Below, piece by piece: positions 1 to 7,840 of a DNA stretch of 64,000 bases. The DNA is from Natronococcus sp. CG52. Lineage in GTDB: Archaea; Halobacteriota; Halobacteria; Halobacteriales; Natrialbaceae. The stretch is taken from positions 868,001 to 932,000 of the forward strand of contig NZ_CP099391.1 of NCBI RefSeq assembly GCF_023913515.1, given 5' to 3'. The notes beneath the pieces are model-generated. The model ran no database searches and was not told the origin of the DNA. It worked only from the letters and a program-made list of their open reading frames with translations. Numbering within the stretch: the stretch's first letter is position 1; every line of letters begins with the position of its first letter. The position numbers and the translations under genes are program-made.

Positions 1-126
1 CGCGACCGTCAGGCGAATCCTACAACAGTTACAGCCGGCGGTATACTCTCACGATCCGATGGAAGCGACAGTCTCTGCTGGTTCTCAGCCCCTTATCCGG
101 ACGGCTGTAATTAGATATAATTAGCT

Positions 127-339
127 ATGCTCGAGCGCGCCGACGCGGTCCTGGCTGCGATTCCGCTGCTCGCGGTGAGCGGACTCGCGCTTCGATCGCT
201 GATCGCGGTAACTGGCGTCGGGACGGGACTGCTCACCGCACCGCTCACTGCCTTCGGTCCGTTCGTCGCACTCGCGCTCGTCTTTCGCGAACTCCTCGTC
301 GGTCCGGTCGCCGAACGGTCGGAAGACGACCCGCCGTGA
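127..339 (+). CDS. Small two-helix membrane protein, hypothetical
   Basis: A 70-residue protein that is almost all hydrophobic. It has two likely membrane segments, at about residues 8-27 and 32-60, and a charged acidic tail ending in EDDPP. An AT-rich stretch just upstream (around 108-120) could serve as the TATA element of a leaderless gene. It lies 42 bp before the eL37 gene on the same strand. I recognise no family and infer only an inner-membrane location. The alternative reading frames here are basic and look like shadows. Confidence 0.6.
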   Translation: MLERADAVLAAIPLLAVSGLALRSLIAVTGVGTGLLTAPLTAFGPFVALALVFRELLVGPVAERSEDDPP

Positions 340-381
340 CTCAACAGGTTTAAGAATCAGGTGGCGATAGATAGCGGTACT

Positions 382-639
382 ATGGCCAATCAAGGAATCG
401 GCAGCGCGGGCCGCTTTGGCGCACGCTACGGTCGCGTCGCTCGACGCCGTGTCAGTGAGATCGAAGACGACATGGAGAACGCCGAGGTCGACGGTGACGA
501 CGTCACCCGCATCGGTACCGGCATCTGGAAGAACGAGGAGACCGGAGAGGTCTTCACGGGCGGTGCCTACCGTCCGGAGACCCCCGCCGGCCGAACCGTC
601 CAGCGCTCGATCCGCGCCGCGCTGGCCGAAGACGAATAA
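382..639 (+). CDS. rpl37ae: 50S ribosomal protein eL37 (L37Ae), zinc-free form
   Basis: An 85-residue large-subunit ribosomal protein. It starts [19 protein letters not shown], the typical L37Ae N-terminus, and keeps the family's C-terminal [16 protein letters not shown] segment. The usual four zinc-ribbon cysteines are all absent: the protein has no cysteine, and the ribbon positions carry acidic and polar residues ([15 protein letters not shown]). The ATG at 382 is preferred over an upstream in-frame GTG because it begins the conserved N-terminus. A TATA-like tttaaga lies about 30 bp upstream. It is followed by rpoP and pcc1, a typical archaeal cluster. Confidence 0.95.
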   Translation: MANQGIGSAGRFGARYGRVARRRVSEIEDDMENAEVDGDDVTRIGTGIWKNEETGEVFTGGAYRPETPAGRTVQRSIRAALAEDE

Positions 640-662
640 CGACGTCTCTCACTCTCTCACGC

Positions 663-797
663 ATGAGCTACAAGTGCTCCCGCTGTAAACGCGACGTCCA
701 GATCGACGAGTACGGCGGTGTCCGCTGTCCCTACTGCGGTCATCGCGTGCTCCTGAAAGAACGCAGCCGCGACGTCAAGGAAGTCGACGTCAACTAA
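663..797 (+). CDS. rpoP: DNA-directed RNA polymerase subunit P
   Basis: A 44-residue subunit of archaeal RNA polymerase, matching eukaryotic Rpb12. The sequence shows the zinc-ribbon pairs YKCSRC near the N-terminus and CPYCGHRVL in the middle, followed by the basic tail RSRDVKEV. The length is normal for the family. It lies 23 bp after eL37 and 4 bp before the Pcc1 gene, so the three are probably co-transcribed. Confidence 0.95.
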   Translation: MSYKCSRCKRDVQIDEYGGVRCPYCGHRVLLKERSRDVKEVDVN

Positions 798-801
798 CGC
801 C

Positions 802-1068
802 GTGGATTCTCACGACGCGACGCTCGAGTTCGAGTACGAGACGCCGTCTCGCGCCCGACTCGTGGCCGAGAGCGTCGCCCGTGAGATCGGTGAGATCGAC
901 GACGAGCGCTCGCGAACGAATATCGACCGCGACGGCTCGGTCGTCCGACTCGAGATCGACGCTGCCGACGTGGTCGCGCTGCGCGCGGCGTTGAACACCT
1001 GGTTCTCGCTGATCGACGTCGCCGAACGAACGGCCGATATCGGCGACGCCGTGCGGTCGAAGACGTAG
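802..1068 (+). CDS. pcc1: KEOPS complex subunit Pcc1 (copy next to rpoP)
   Basis: An 88-residue protein with the Pcc1 fold: an N-terminal strand, a helix around LVAESVAREIGEI, then strands and a long helix around LRAALNTWFSLIDVAERT. Pcc1 is the dimerising subunit of KEOPS, which makes the t6A modification at position 37 of ANN-decoding tRNAs. The start is GTG at 802, right after rpoP. A second Pcc1-type gene sits at 29521-29835 beside eS1, so this genome carries two. Confidence 0.85.
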   Translation: MDSHDATLEFEYETPSRARLVAESVAREIGEIDDERSRTNIDRDGSVVRLEIDAADVVALRAALNTWFSLIDVAERTADIGDAVRSKT

Positions 1069-1115
1069 CAGTCGTCGGCCGATCGTTTTTCCTCGCGGCC
1101 GTCGAGAGTGACAGT

Positions 1116-1604
1116 ATGACGACGGACGCCGGAACGCGACGCCGTCGACGGCTCCTGATCGCCGGCGGAACGGTCGGATTCGGATTCGGAGCTATCATTG
1201 ACGTCGTGATCTTTCACCTCACGATACAGAGCCACCACCTGTTGTCGGGGTTCTACGATCCGTACAGTCTCGACGGCCTGCGGACGAACGTCATGTTCGA
1301 CGGGCTCTTCTTGCTGCTCATGCTCGCCGTCGTGGGGATCGGTCTCGGACTCACCTGGCGGCTCGTCAACGGAACCGACGCGCGATTCTCGACGCGCTAT
1401 CTCGTCGGTTCGGTCGTCCTCGGTGCGGGTGCGTTCAACGTCTTCGACGGTGTCGTCAGCCACTACGTGCTCGACCTCCACAACGTCGTCCACGGCACCG
1501 AAGCCTGGAACCCTCCCTGGCTCGTCGTGAGCGTCGTCATGCTCGCGCTCGGAGTGCTCCTGCTTCGTAGCGCCGACGGCGCCATCGTTTCCCAACGGAC
1601 CTGA
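1116..1604 (+). CDS. DUF2243 family membrane protein
   Basis: A 162-residue protein with four predicted membrane helices (about 13-33, 58-80, 93-115, 130-155) and a basic N-terminus (RRRRRLL). It keeps the DUF2243 signature pattern: a GFGFGAIIDVVIFH segment in helix 1, SHHLL after it, DGLF at helix 2, and FDGVVSHYVLDLHNV later. The function of the family is unknown. The conserved histidines and aspartates on the membrane faces hint at metal or ion binding, but that is inference. Confidence 0.8.
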   Translation: MTTDAGTRRRRRLLIAGGTVGFGFGAIIDVVIFHLTIQSHHLLSGFYDPYSLDGLRTNVMFDGLFLLLMLAVVGIGLGLTWRLVNGTDARFSTRYLVGSVVLGAGAFNVFDGVVSHYVLDLHNVVHGTEAWNPPWLVVSVVMLALGVLLLRSADGAIVSQRT

Positions 1605-1609
1605 GGAGG

Positions 1610-2662
1610 CTACTCGAGGTCGACGCCGACCGTCACCGAATCGACGTCGAGAAACGCCGTCTCGTATCCCTCGTGACGTGATACCTGCGGCGGCGCGTCG
1701 ACGGAAACGGTGATCTCGTCGGCCCGCTCGAGCACCTCTCGCTCGATAGCGGCCCCGTAGTGATGTCCCAACGCGGCGTCGAGCCGTTCCCGGAGCGAAC
1801 CGCTGCGTACGGATGTTTCGTCTCGGTCGACCGTGATCGAGAGCGACGCGAACGGAAGCGGATACCGGTTGTACCGCGTCCGCGGGGCCACCGCGAGGAC
1901 GTCGTTGTCATCGTCGGTTCCGGAGGCATCGATAACGCCGCAGGCGAACTCGACGTCGCCGCCGGTCGCGGAACCGATCCACGCGTCGGCGACGGTCTCG
2001 AGGCGGTCGTCCTCGCCCGCATCGTCCATCGGCTCGACCGCACCGGCGTCCCCGCGGCCCTCGTCCGCGTCGATCAGTCGGCGCTCGAGGGTCTCGATCT
2101 CGTCCGCGTCGTACTCGAACTCGAGGTCGACAGCCGTCGCGCTCGCGAGCCGATCGGCGGCCGCGTCGGGTACTGCTGCGCTCGTCGGCTCGACGCGGAC
2201 CGTCGCGACGTAGCGTCCGTCGCCGTCGAGCGGGACGTTGTCGCCGTAGTGAAACCCCATCCGCTGGGACAGCATCGGCCAGAGGGTGCGCTCGTCGACC
2301 GGTTCGCCCCGGCGCCGGATCGTCGTCGTGACAGACGTCGGAACGACGATTCCGGTTTCGGCGTCGTGGACGCTGGCCATCAGGTGAACCGCGTGGTAGT
2401 CCCGGACGTCCGCACGGGCGCGTTCGGTTCCGGACACCGTCCAGAACGAGTGCGGACGGGTCGCTGCGAGCGAAACCGTCCGACCGTCGACGGTCGCGGT
2501 TCCGTACGCCGTCATCCCGTCGACCTTCGGCGGCACGTAGACGCCCTCGGGCGGGTCGACGACAAGTTCTCGCCAAGCGTCCTCCCGCTCGAGCGTCTCG
2601 AGGCAGCCGGCCGACAGCGAAAGCACGAGTCCGCCGGCGGCGAGCGCGTCGCGGCGTCGCAT
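1610..2662 (-). CDS. Tat lipoprotein with P19/Tp34-type iron-transport domain
   Basis: A 350-residue exported protein. The N-terminus [20 protein letters not shown] has a twin arginine followed by a lipobox (LSAGC), so it is probably a Tat-exported, lipid-anchored protein. The central part (about residues 50-170) contains [12 protein letters not shown] and [14 protein letters not shown], the pattern of the periplasmic Fe2+/Cu-binding P19/Tp34 family. The remaining C-terminal half is haloarchaea-specific. It is convergent with the DUF2243 gene. Metal binding is inferred from the family, not shown. Confidence 0.75.
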   Translation of the reverse strand: MRRRDALAAGGLVLSLSAGCLETLEREDAWRELVVDPPEGVYVPPKVDGMTAYGTATVDGRTVSLAATRPHSFWTVSGTERARADVRDYHAVHLMASVHDAETGIVVPTSVTTTIRRRGEPVDERTLWPMLSQRMGFHYGDNVPLDGDGRYVATVRVEPTSAAVPDAAADRLASATAVDLEFEYDADEIETLERRLIDADEGRGDAGAVEPMDDAGEDDRLETVADAWIGSATGGDVEFACGVIDASGTDDDNDVLAVAPRTRYNRYPLPFASLSITVDRDETSVRSGSLRERLDAALGHHYGAAIEREVLERADEITVSVDAPPQVSRHEGYETAFLDVDSVTVGVDLE

Positions 2663-2810
2663 TCACGGTAGCCACACCGCCGACCCGTATAGTCGTGCAG
2701 GCTGCACGCCCAACCCGCGGGAACGGACCGACGAGAGCGGGTCGATCGGGCCGGTTTCGTCGCGAGTGACAAAGCTTGGCTTTATCAGTCCGGAGGGCTA
2801 CGGTCGAAGT

Positions 2811-3206
2811 ATGCAAGGAAATCTGCCGCCGGAAGCGCAGGAGAAAATCGAACAGCTTCAGGGTCTGCAGGAGACCGCACAGGAAGTCGCCGTCCAGAAG
2901 CAGCAGGCGGAGACCAGCCTGAACGAAGCCGAGGGCGCACTCGACGAGCTCGAGAACGTCGACGAGGAAACCACGATGTACCGGAACGTCGGCGAGCTCT
3001 TCGTCGAGACCGACTACGAGACGGCTCAGGACGCCCTCGAGGACAAGGTCGACTCCCTCGAGATCCGCCTCGAGACCCTCGAGAAGCAAGAAGAGCGCGT
3101 TCAGGATCAGTTCGAGGACCTCCAGGAGGACCTCGAAGAGCTGATGGGCGGCGGCATGGGCGGCGGCCCAGCAGGCCCGGGCGGCCCGGGCGCAGGCGGC
3201 GCGTAA
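2811..3206 (+). CDS. pfdB: Prefoldin subunit beta
   Basis: A 131-residue subunit of the archaeal prefoldin hexamer, which hands unfolded proteins to the thermosome. The sequence shows the beta-type arrangement: an N-terminal coiled coil ([19 protein letters not shown]), a hairpin around [13 protein letters not shown], and a second coiled coil. It ends in a glycine-rich tail ([12 protein letters not shown]). The start is taken at MQGNLPPEA; the longer frame reaching 2766 is upstream DNA. The downstream gene starts on the very next base after the stop. Confidence 0.95.
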   Translation: MQGNLPPEAQEKIEQLQGLQETAQEVAVQKQQAETSLNEAEGALDELENVDEETTMYRNVGELFVETDYETAQDALEDKVDSLEIRLETLEKQEERVQDQFEDLQEDLEELMGGGMGGGPAGPGGPGAGGA

Positions 3207-3455
3207 ATGACAGGCGATGAGCCGACGGACGAGGAGATCGTCCAGACGGCCTCCGACGCCGCGGAGGGGCTCATCTTCTCCCGGTACAAGCAATCAAACG
3301 TTCGCGACTACGACGTTACGGTGACCTTCGAGGAGGGCGTCCTCGAGGTCGACGTCTACCTGAACGCTCCCGAGGACGGGGCCGACCCGGAACGGGTCGC
3401 CGACGACGCCGCGCTCGCCGCGCGCGAGGCCGTCGACGAACTGTTCGGGGAGTGA
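3207..3455 (+). CDS. DUF3194 family protein
   Basis: An 82-residue acidic protein that directly abuts the prefoldin beta stop codon, so translational coupling is likely. It matches the DUF3194 family in length and in the pattern AAEGLIFSRYKQSNVRDYDVTV followed by a second strand-helix unit. Conserved linkage to prefoldin is known in haloarchaea. The function is unknown. Confidence 0.8.
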   Translation: MTGDEPTDEEIVQTASDAAEGLIFSRYKQSNVRDYDVTVTFEEGVLEVDVYLNAPEDGADPERVADDAALAAREAVDELFGE

Positions 3456-3753
3456 GGAGCGTTCGACCCGCTTTTCGTCGACGACTCGAGTTAGTAGCGA
3501 CGGCGTTCGTCCGAACTCGCGCACTGTGTCGCCGTGTAGCACACCTGCACAACCGATTAGTACTACGTTCCGGAATACACGGTCACAGCCATGGAGATCC
3601 TTTTCGTTCGGTGAGTCGGGCTCGCTCTCGTCGTCCAGCGGGCGACGGTTCAGCCAGCGCGACGCACTCCGCCTCGTCCACGGTTCGAACGGTCCGCCGC
3701 GGACTCGAGCCGAAATCGCGCACCGTACTCGAACAGCGACCATCGAACGCGCT
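3456..3753 (+). other. Intergenic region before hflX
   Basis: About 300 bp without a convincing gene. Short reading frames here give basic, low-acid proteins unlike haloarchaeal coding DNA. I see no repeat or RNA gene. It presumably holds the hflX promoter. Confidence 0.5.
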
Positions 3754-5064
3754 ATGTCACCATCAGTAAACACGCAGCCGTCGAACGCGGTACTCGCGAA
3801 ACGTTCATCGAACACACCCGTCGAGACCGACGAGATCGAGCGTCTCGTCCGGGCAAACGGGGACAGCGTCGTAGCGGAGGTAACGCAGGTCGGCCCGGAC
3901 GACTCCGGAACGTATCTCGGGCGAGGGAAACTCGACGAACTCGCCGCCGTCGTCGAAGACCGGGAGGCGGGTCGCGTCGTCGTCGACGGCGAACTCACGC
4001 CCGACCAGCACCACACCGTCGAGCGCGCGATGCCCGACGGGACGGTCGTGGTCGACCGCTACCGGCTCGTTCTCGAGATCTTCGAGAGCCAGGCCGGGAC
4101 CCGGCGGTCCCAGCTCCAGGTCGAACTGGCGCGCCTGCGGTACGATCTGCCGCGGGTAATCGCGGCGGCGGACGAAGGAATGCTCAACAAACAGACCGAG
4201 AAGGGATCCCGCGTCTACGACGTGGAAACGCGAATCGATCGCCTCGAGGGGAAACTCGAGGAGCTTCCGGACCCGGCCGACCAGTTCCGTAAGCGTCGTC
4301 GGGAGGAGGGGTTCGACCTCGTCACGCTGGCCGGCTACACCAACGCCGGCAAGTCGACGCTGTTGCACCGCCTCGCCGACGAGATGTCCCTCGACGAGAC
4401 GGCGACGGATCGCGACCCCGGCTCCGAGAAGGACGCGACCGCGGCGATCGAGGATCGGCTGTTCGAGACCCTCGAGACGACGACGCGGCGAGCGACCTTC
4501 GAGGGCCGGCCCGCCCTCGTCACCGACACGGTCGGGTTCGTCGACGACCTGCCACACGACCTCGTCGAATCGTTCAGTTCGACGCTGTCGGAGGCGGCCG
4601 CGGCGGACGTCGTCGTCCTCGTCGTCGACGCGAGCGATCCCCTCGAGACGTTCCGCGAGCGACTCTCGGTGTCGATCGACGTGCTCGAGGCCCAGGACGT
4701 CGACGAGGAGCGGATCGTGACGGTGCTGAACAAGGCCGAGTCGCTGTCCGACGCCGAGCGCCGGCGCCGGTACTCGACCGCGACGGATCTCGTCCCCGAG
4801 CCGGCGGCCGACCCGATCCTCGCGAGCCTGCTCGAGGGGACGAACTGCGACGCGCTCCGGTCGGCGATCCGGGAGCGGTTCCCCGAGGAACGCACGACGC
4901 TTCGGCTGCCGAACAGCGACGACGCGATGTCGCTGGTGTCGCGGGCCTACGACCGGACGACCGTCGAGTCGATCGACTACGAGGGGGAAACGGTCGAGAT
5001 CGAGTGTCGCGGCCGGCCGTCGGTGCTCGAGCAGTTTCGGGGGAGGGCCGAGGAACTCGAGTAG
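3754..5064 (+). CDS. hflX: GTPase HflX
   Basis: A 436-residue ribosome-associated GTPase that acts on stalled ribosomes. The N-terminal domain carries the HflX hallmark GTYLGRGKLDEL and the middle has SQLQVELARLRYDLPR. The G domain follows: G1 GYTNAGKST, G3 DTVGFVDDLPHDL, and G4 NKAES. The start is set at MSPSVNTQP, because the long N-terminal extension of the open frame (from 3526) looks noncoding. Length fits the family. Confidence 0.92.
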   Translation: MSPSVNTQPSNAVLAKRSSNTPVETDEIERLVRANGDSVVAEVTQVGPDDSGTYLGRGKLDELAAVVEDREAGRVVVDGELTPDQHHTVERAMPDGTVVVDRYRLVLEIFESQAGTRRSQLQVELARLRYDLPRVIAAADEGMLNKQTEKGSRVYDVETRIDRLEGKLEELPDPADQFRKRRREEGFDLVTLAGYTNAGKSTLLHRLADEMSLDETATDRDPGSEKDATAAIEDRLFETLETTTRRATFEGRPALVTDTVGFVDDLPHDLVESFSSTLSEAAAADVVVLVVDASDPLETFRERLSVSIDVLEAQDVDEERIVTVLNKAESLSDAERRRRYSTATDLVPEPAADPILASLLEGTNCDALRSAIRERFPEERTTLRLPNSDDAMSLVSRAYDRTTVESIDYEGETVEIECRGRPSVLEQFRGRAEELE

Positions 5065-5379
5065 GATGACGGCGTTCGGTACCGCCGTTACGTAGAGAGT
5101 GCGAACGTAACGCTGTTACTACTATCTGATGTTAGTGATTTTTCTGAACCGTGCCAAAGAGAAGGCGTGTCGGTTATAGCACTACCGCTACCTGCGCCCA
5201 AAGAATCGACACGAACAGCGTATAGTAGCCGCTGAAAGTCGGTGCACACCCGATCGCACGACGGCTGTGCGATCGGTGTGGAAACCGTTCCCGTTGGTAC
5301 TATAAAAACGATGAGAGGAAAACTTGTAGCGGGTGCGTGCTGAGAGTGTTTTTATGACCACGGCCACGTTAGTCGTTGT
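5065..5379. other. Intergenic region holding the left inverted repeat
   Basis: 315 bp between hflX and the SDR gene. It contains the left copy of an 85-bp inverted repeat (5221-5305) followed by a probable promoter with a T-rich box (gtgtttttatg) about 35 bp before the SDR start. No gene was seen. Confidence 0.6.
5221..5305 (+). repeat. 85-bp repeat, left copy (inverted relative to 6584-6667)
   Basis: The segment starts tatagtagcc and ends ttggtactataa. Its reverse complement reappears at 6584-6667 with only scattered mismatches and one base missing. The repeat itself contains an internal stem-loop: cacacccgatcgca, a short spacer, then tgcgatcggtgtg. Two copies in opposite orientation enclose the SDR gene and the noncoding block after it. 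It could be a dispersed haloarchaeal palindromic repeat or the ends of a small non-autonomous element. Confidence 0.85.
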
Positions 5380-6084
5380 ATGGCTGATAAGAAAGTCGCA
5401 GTAGTGACAGCGGCGGGAAGCGGTATCGGGGAGGCCTGTGCTCGGCGACTACGCGAGAATGGATACACGCCGGTTCTGTTGTCACGGTCAGGGAGCGCCG
5501 TTGAGGTTGCGAACGAACTCGGCGGAGACGGGTTCGAAGGCTCGGTGACCAATCCTGATGACTTGGCAGCCCTCGTCGAGACGACGCACGAGCGCTACGG
5601 GCGTATCGATGCGGTGGTGAACAACACGGGTCACCCGGTGTCTGGCGACCTTCTTGGAATCTCTGACGAGGAGTGGCACGAGGGGCTAGATCTCGTTCTG
5701 TTGAATACCGTCCGGATGGCGCGACTCGTCACGCCCATCATGGAAGAACAAGGTCACGGGTCCATTGTGAATATCTCCACCTTCTCGGCATTCGAACCGT
5801 CGAGTGAGTTCCCCGTGTCATCGGTGCTTCGGGCTGGACTCGGGAGTTTCACCAAACTCTACGCCGACCAATACGCAGCGAACGGCATCCGAATGAACAC
5901 GGTTCAACCCGGATTCGTCGATAGTTACGACGTAGACGAGGAAACGAGAGAGCGAATCCCAATGGGACGACCGGCACAAACCGCAGAGATTGCAGACGCA
6001 GTCGCGTACCTTCTCTCACCTGCGTCAAGCTACGTCACCGGCCAGAACATCCGCGTCGATGGGGGGCTTACAGCGTCCGTCTAG
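5380..6084 (+). CDS. SDR family oxidoreductase with non-canonical active site
   Basis: A 234-residue short-chain dehydrogenase/reductase. The cofactor motif [12 protein letters not shown] is at about residues 10-21, the NNTG motif (VVNNTGH) at about 85-91, and the family C-terminal pattern [12 protein letters not shown] is present. The expected catalytic YxxxK is missing: the place where it belongs reads [17 protein letters not shown], so Tyr and Lys are replaced. Similar Arg-type variants occur in FabG-like SDRs of unclear activity. Base composition is visibly less GC-rich than the neighbours, and the gene lies between inverted repeats, which suggests acquisition. Confidence 0.85.
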   Translation: MADKKVAVVTAAGSGIGEACARRLRENGYTPVLLSRSGSAVEVANELGGDGFEGSVTNPDDLAALVETTHERYGRIDAVVNNTGHPVSGDLLGISDEEWHEGLDLVLLNTVRMARLVTPIMEEQGHGSIVNISTFSAFEPSSEFPVSSVLRAGLGSFTKLYADQYAANGIRMNTVQPGFVDSYDVDEETRERIPMGRPAQTAEIADAVAYLLSPASSYVTGQNIRVDGGLTASV

Positions 6085-6419
6085 ACGCCACAGGTTCTCC
6101 CGCGTCTCGTTCTGTAGCAACCGTCCGCCGCGTTGACTACACCTTTTCTCAGTACGGTAGTACCGGGAGGTATCTGTAAAATCGGTTTCCGCACCGTTAC
6201 CTACTCGGTCTGTACGTAACGCTGCGTCTTCTCGAGTTGATCCAACTGTCTTACTGCTGTATTCGGAGGAGGAGTGAGAACTCGAGTGTCCTGCTCAGAC
6301 TGGCAACAGGGAATTTCCACGCCCTCCCCAGCCGACTCGTTCGCTCACTCGTCCCTCGCACACCGCCGTCGATCGGTTCTCGCTGTCGCTTAGGGTTCCT
6401 CTTGGTCGCCGTCTGCTCA

Positions 6420-6508
6420 CGGGTGCGGAGCACCCGTTCACATAGGCCGAAGGATGCGGAGCGTCCTTCGCTATTCGCCTTTCGAGGTGTTCGCAGGTTC
6501 GCACCTCG
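6420..6508. repeat. Three consecutive short stem-loops
   Basis: Three hairpins in 89 bp. The first is cgggtgc-gga-gcacccg (6420-6436), the second cgaaggatgc-gga-gcgtccttcg (6448-6470, one G-U-type mismatch), and the third cgaggtg...cacctcg (6483-6508). The first two share the gga loop although their stems differ. They lie outside any gene. Their role (transcription end, remnant of a mobile element, or a small RNA) cannot be told from the sequence. Confidence 0.6.
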
Positions 6509-6583
6509 CTACGCTCGAACGCGAATCGACAGCGCGCGCCACGGCGACGTGGCTCGGTTGATCCGAAACGGTCCGTAGCTCGG

Positions 6584-6667
6584 TTACAGTACCAATTAAA
6601 ACGATTTACACACCGATCGCCAGCCGTCGTGCGATCGGGTGTGAATTGACTTTCAGTGGCTACTATA
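6584..6667 (-). repeat. 85-bp repeat, right copy
   Basis: Reverse-complement partner of 5221-5305, 84 bp because one T in the inner stem is missing. Mismatches are few and scattered. No clear target-site duplication is visible outside the pair: the left flank ends aacagcg and the right flank begins gttcgcg. Confidence 0.85.
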
Positions 6668-6939
6668 GTTCGCGCCTCCGTCGGCAGCGGGGATCGTAAC
6701 CGGTCCAGTCCGGATCGAAACGGCGTCGTCTGGTGATTGCATTACGTTACCTGATTCGTACAGTAACCCATACATCAGTTTCTCGACATTCAGGATACCA
6801 CGTAACATCGATGTTATCAGAAGCGTTCAGGAGCATCGTCGGTGAAAATACAGCGCTCACTCGACGCTTCAGAGTGCTGTGCAGTAGCGAGGTTGTTCTG
6901 GAGAAGGGACGGCGGAAAGCCGCGTCGATGGTCGGCTGG

Positions 6940-7500
6940 CTACTCGGCGTTCGCTTCGCAGATCTCGAGGAAGTTTTCGAAGATCTGCTCGCCCTCCTCG
7001 GTGTGGGCGACCTCCGGGTGCCACTGGACGCCGTAGAGGTTCCGGTCGGAGTCGCTCATCGCCTCGACGTCGCAGACGTCGCTTCGCGCGGTCAGTTCGA
7101 ATCCCTCGGGCAGCTCCGTGACCTCGTCGGCGTGGCTCGCCCAGACGCGGGTTTCGGGGTGCAGGCTGCCGGTGAGGGGATCCTCGTCGTCGACGATCTC
7201 GACGGTGACGTCGGCGTAGCCGCCGTAGTCGCCGCTGCCGACTTCGCCGCCGAGTTCCTCGGCGATCAGTTGCATGCCGAGACAGATCCCGAGGACGGGG
7301 ATATCGGCCTCGAGGTAGTCGGCAGAGTGACCGATTCGGTCCATGTCGGGACCGCCGGAGAGGACGACGCCGTCGGCGTCGACCTCCTCGGGGTCGGTAT
7401 CGTTGTCGATCAGTTCCGTCTCGACGCCGAGGTCGCGAAGCGCTCGGTGCTCGAGGTGGGTGAACTGTCCGTGGTTGTCCACCACGACGATCTTCGTCAT
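6940..7500 (-). CDS. guaAA: GMP synthase, glutaminase subunit A
   Basis: A 186-residue class I glutamine amidotransferase that supplies ammonia to the separate GMP synthase subunit B, as usual in archaea. The catalytic cysteine is in GICLGMQ at about residues 72-78. The His-Glu pair is in the C-terminal QWHPEVAHTEEG. SGGPDMDRIG gives the oxyanion region. The length is normal. The subunit B gene is not in this window, so the two subunits are unlinked here. Confidence 0.93.
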   Translation of the reverse strand: MTKIVVVDNHGQFTHLEHRALRDLGVETELIDNDTDPEEVDADGVVLSGGPDMDRIGHSADYLEADIPVLGICLGMQLIAEELGGEVGSGDYGGYADVTVEIVDDEDPLTGSLHPETRVWASHADEVTELPEGFELTARSDVCDVEAMSDSDRNLYGVQWHPEVAHTEEGEQIFENFLEICEANAE

Positions 7501-7590
7501 TGGAGGTCTCTAGCCAGTCGCCCGGTAAAAGCGGACCGGAACCGCTGGCTGGTCGGTACGTTTATGGACTCGTCCCCGGATCGTACTGGT

Positions 7591-7728
7591 ATGGCAGCGG
7601 ATATACGCGAATTCGACCATCCGGCCTGGATCACCGCGGCGAGCACCGGTCTCGGATATCTGTTGATTCTCGCGGTGCTCACCGTGGCGCTGTTCGTCGT
7701 TCCGTGGCTCGTGTTCGCGGCGCTGTAG
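7591..7728 (+). CDS. Small single-helix membrane protein
   Basis: A 45-residue protein starting MAADIREFDHPAWITAAST, with one long hydrophobic segment at about residues 21-44. The start is set at the ATG at 7591; longer frames through this region read back across the guaAA gene. It is divergent from guaAA. I recognise no function. Small membrane proteins of this size are common in haloarchaea. Confidence 0.55.
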   Translation: MAADIREFDHPAWITAASTGLGYLLILAVLTVALFVVPWLVFAAL

Positions 7729-7840
7729 ACTCGAGAACGAGACGTTTGACGAGCAGTTCAGTGCTGATCGCGTTCGGAAGCGACGCGTCTCGAGTTCGGC
7801 GGTAAAAGCAAACGCGAGCGAGGCGACCGGCAGGAGAGCT

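Larger units (their letters stand above)
6085..6939. other. Noncoding block with hairpins and right inverted repeat
   Basis: 855 bp between the SDR gene and guaAA with no convincing gene; the frames here are basic and unlike haloarchaeal proteins. It holds three close stem-loops (6420-6436, 6448-6470, 6483-6508) and the right copy of the 85-bp repeat (6584-6667). The rest, 6668-6939, shows nothing I recognise. Confidence 0.6.

Noticed and set aside
1760-2671. Long plus-strand reading frame opposite the Tat lipoprotein gene
   Set aside because: Shadow of the minus-strand gene; the protein is basic and shows no domain, while the minus-strand product has a signal, lipobox and P19-type motifs.
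6237-6578. Plus-strand frame after the SDR gene
   Set aside because: Basic, no motif, and covers hairpin-rich noncoding DNA.
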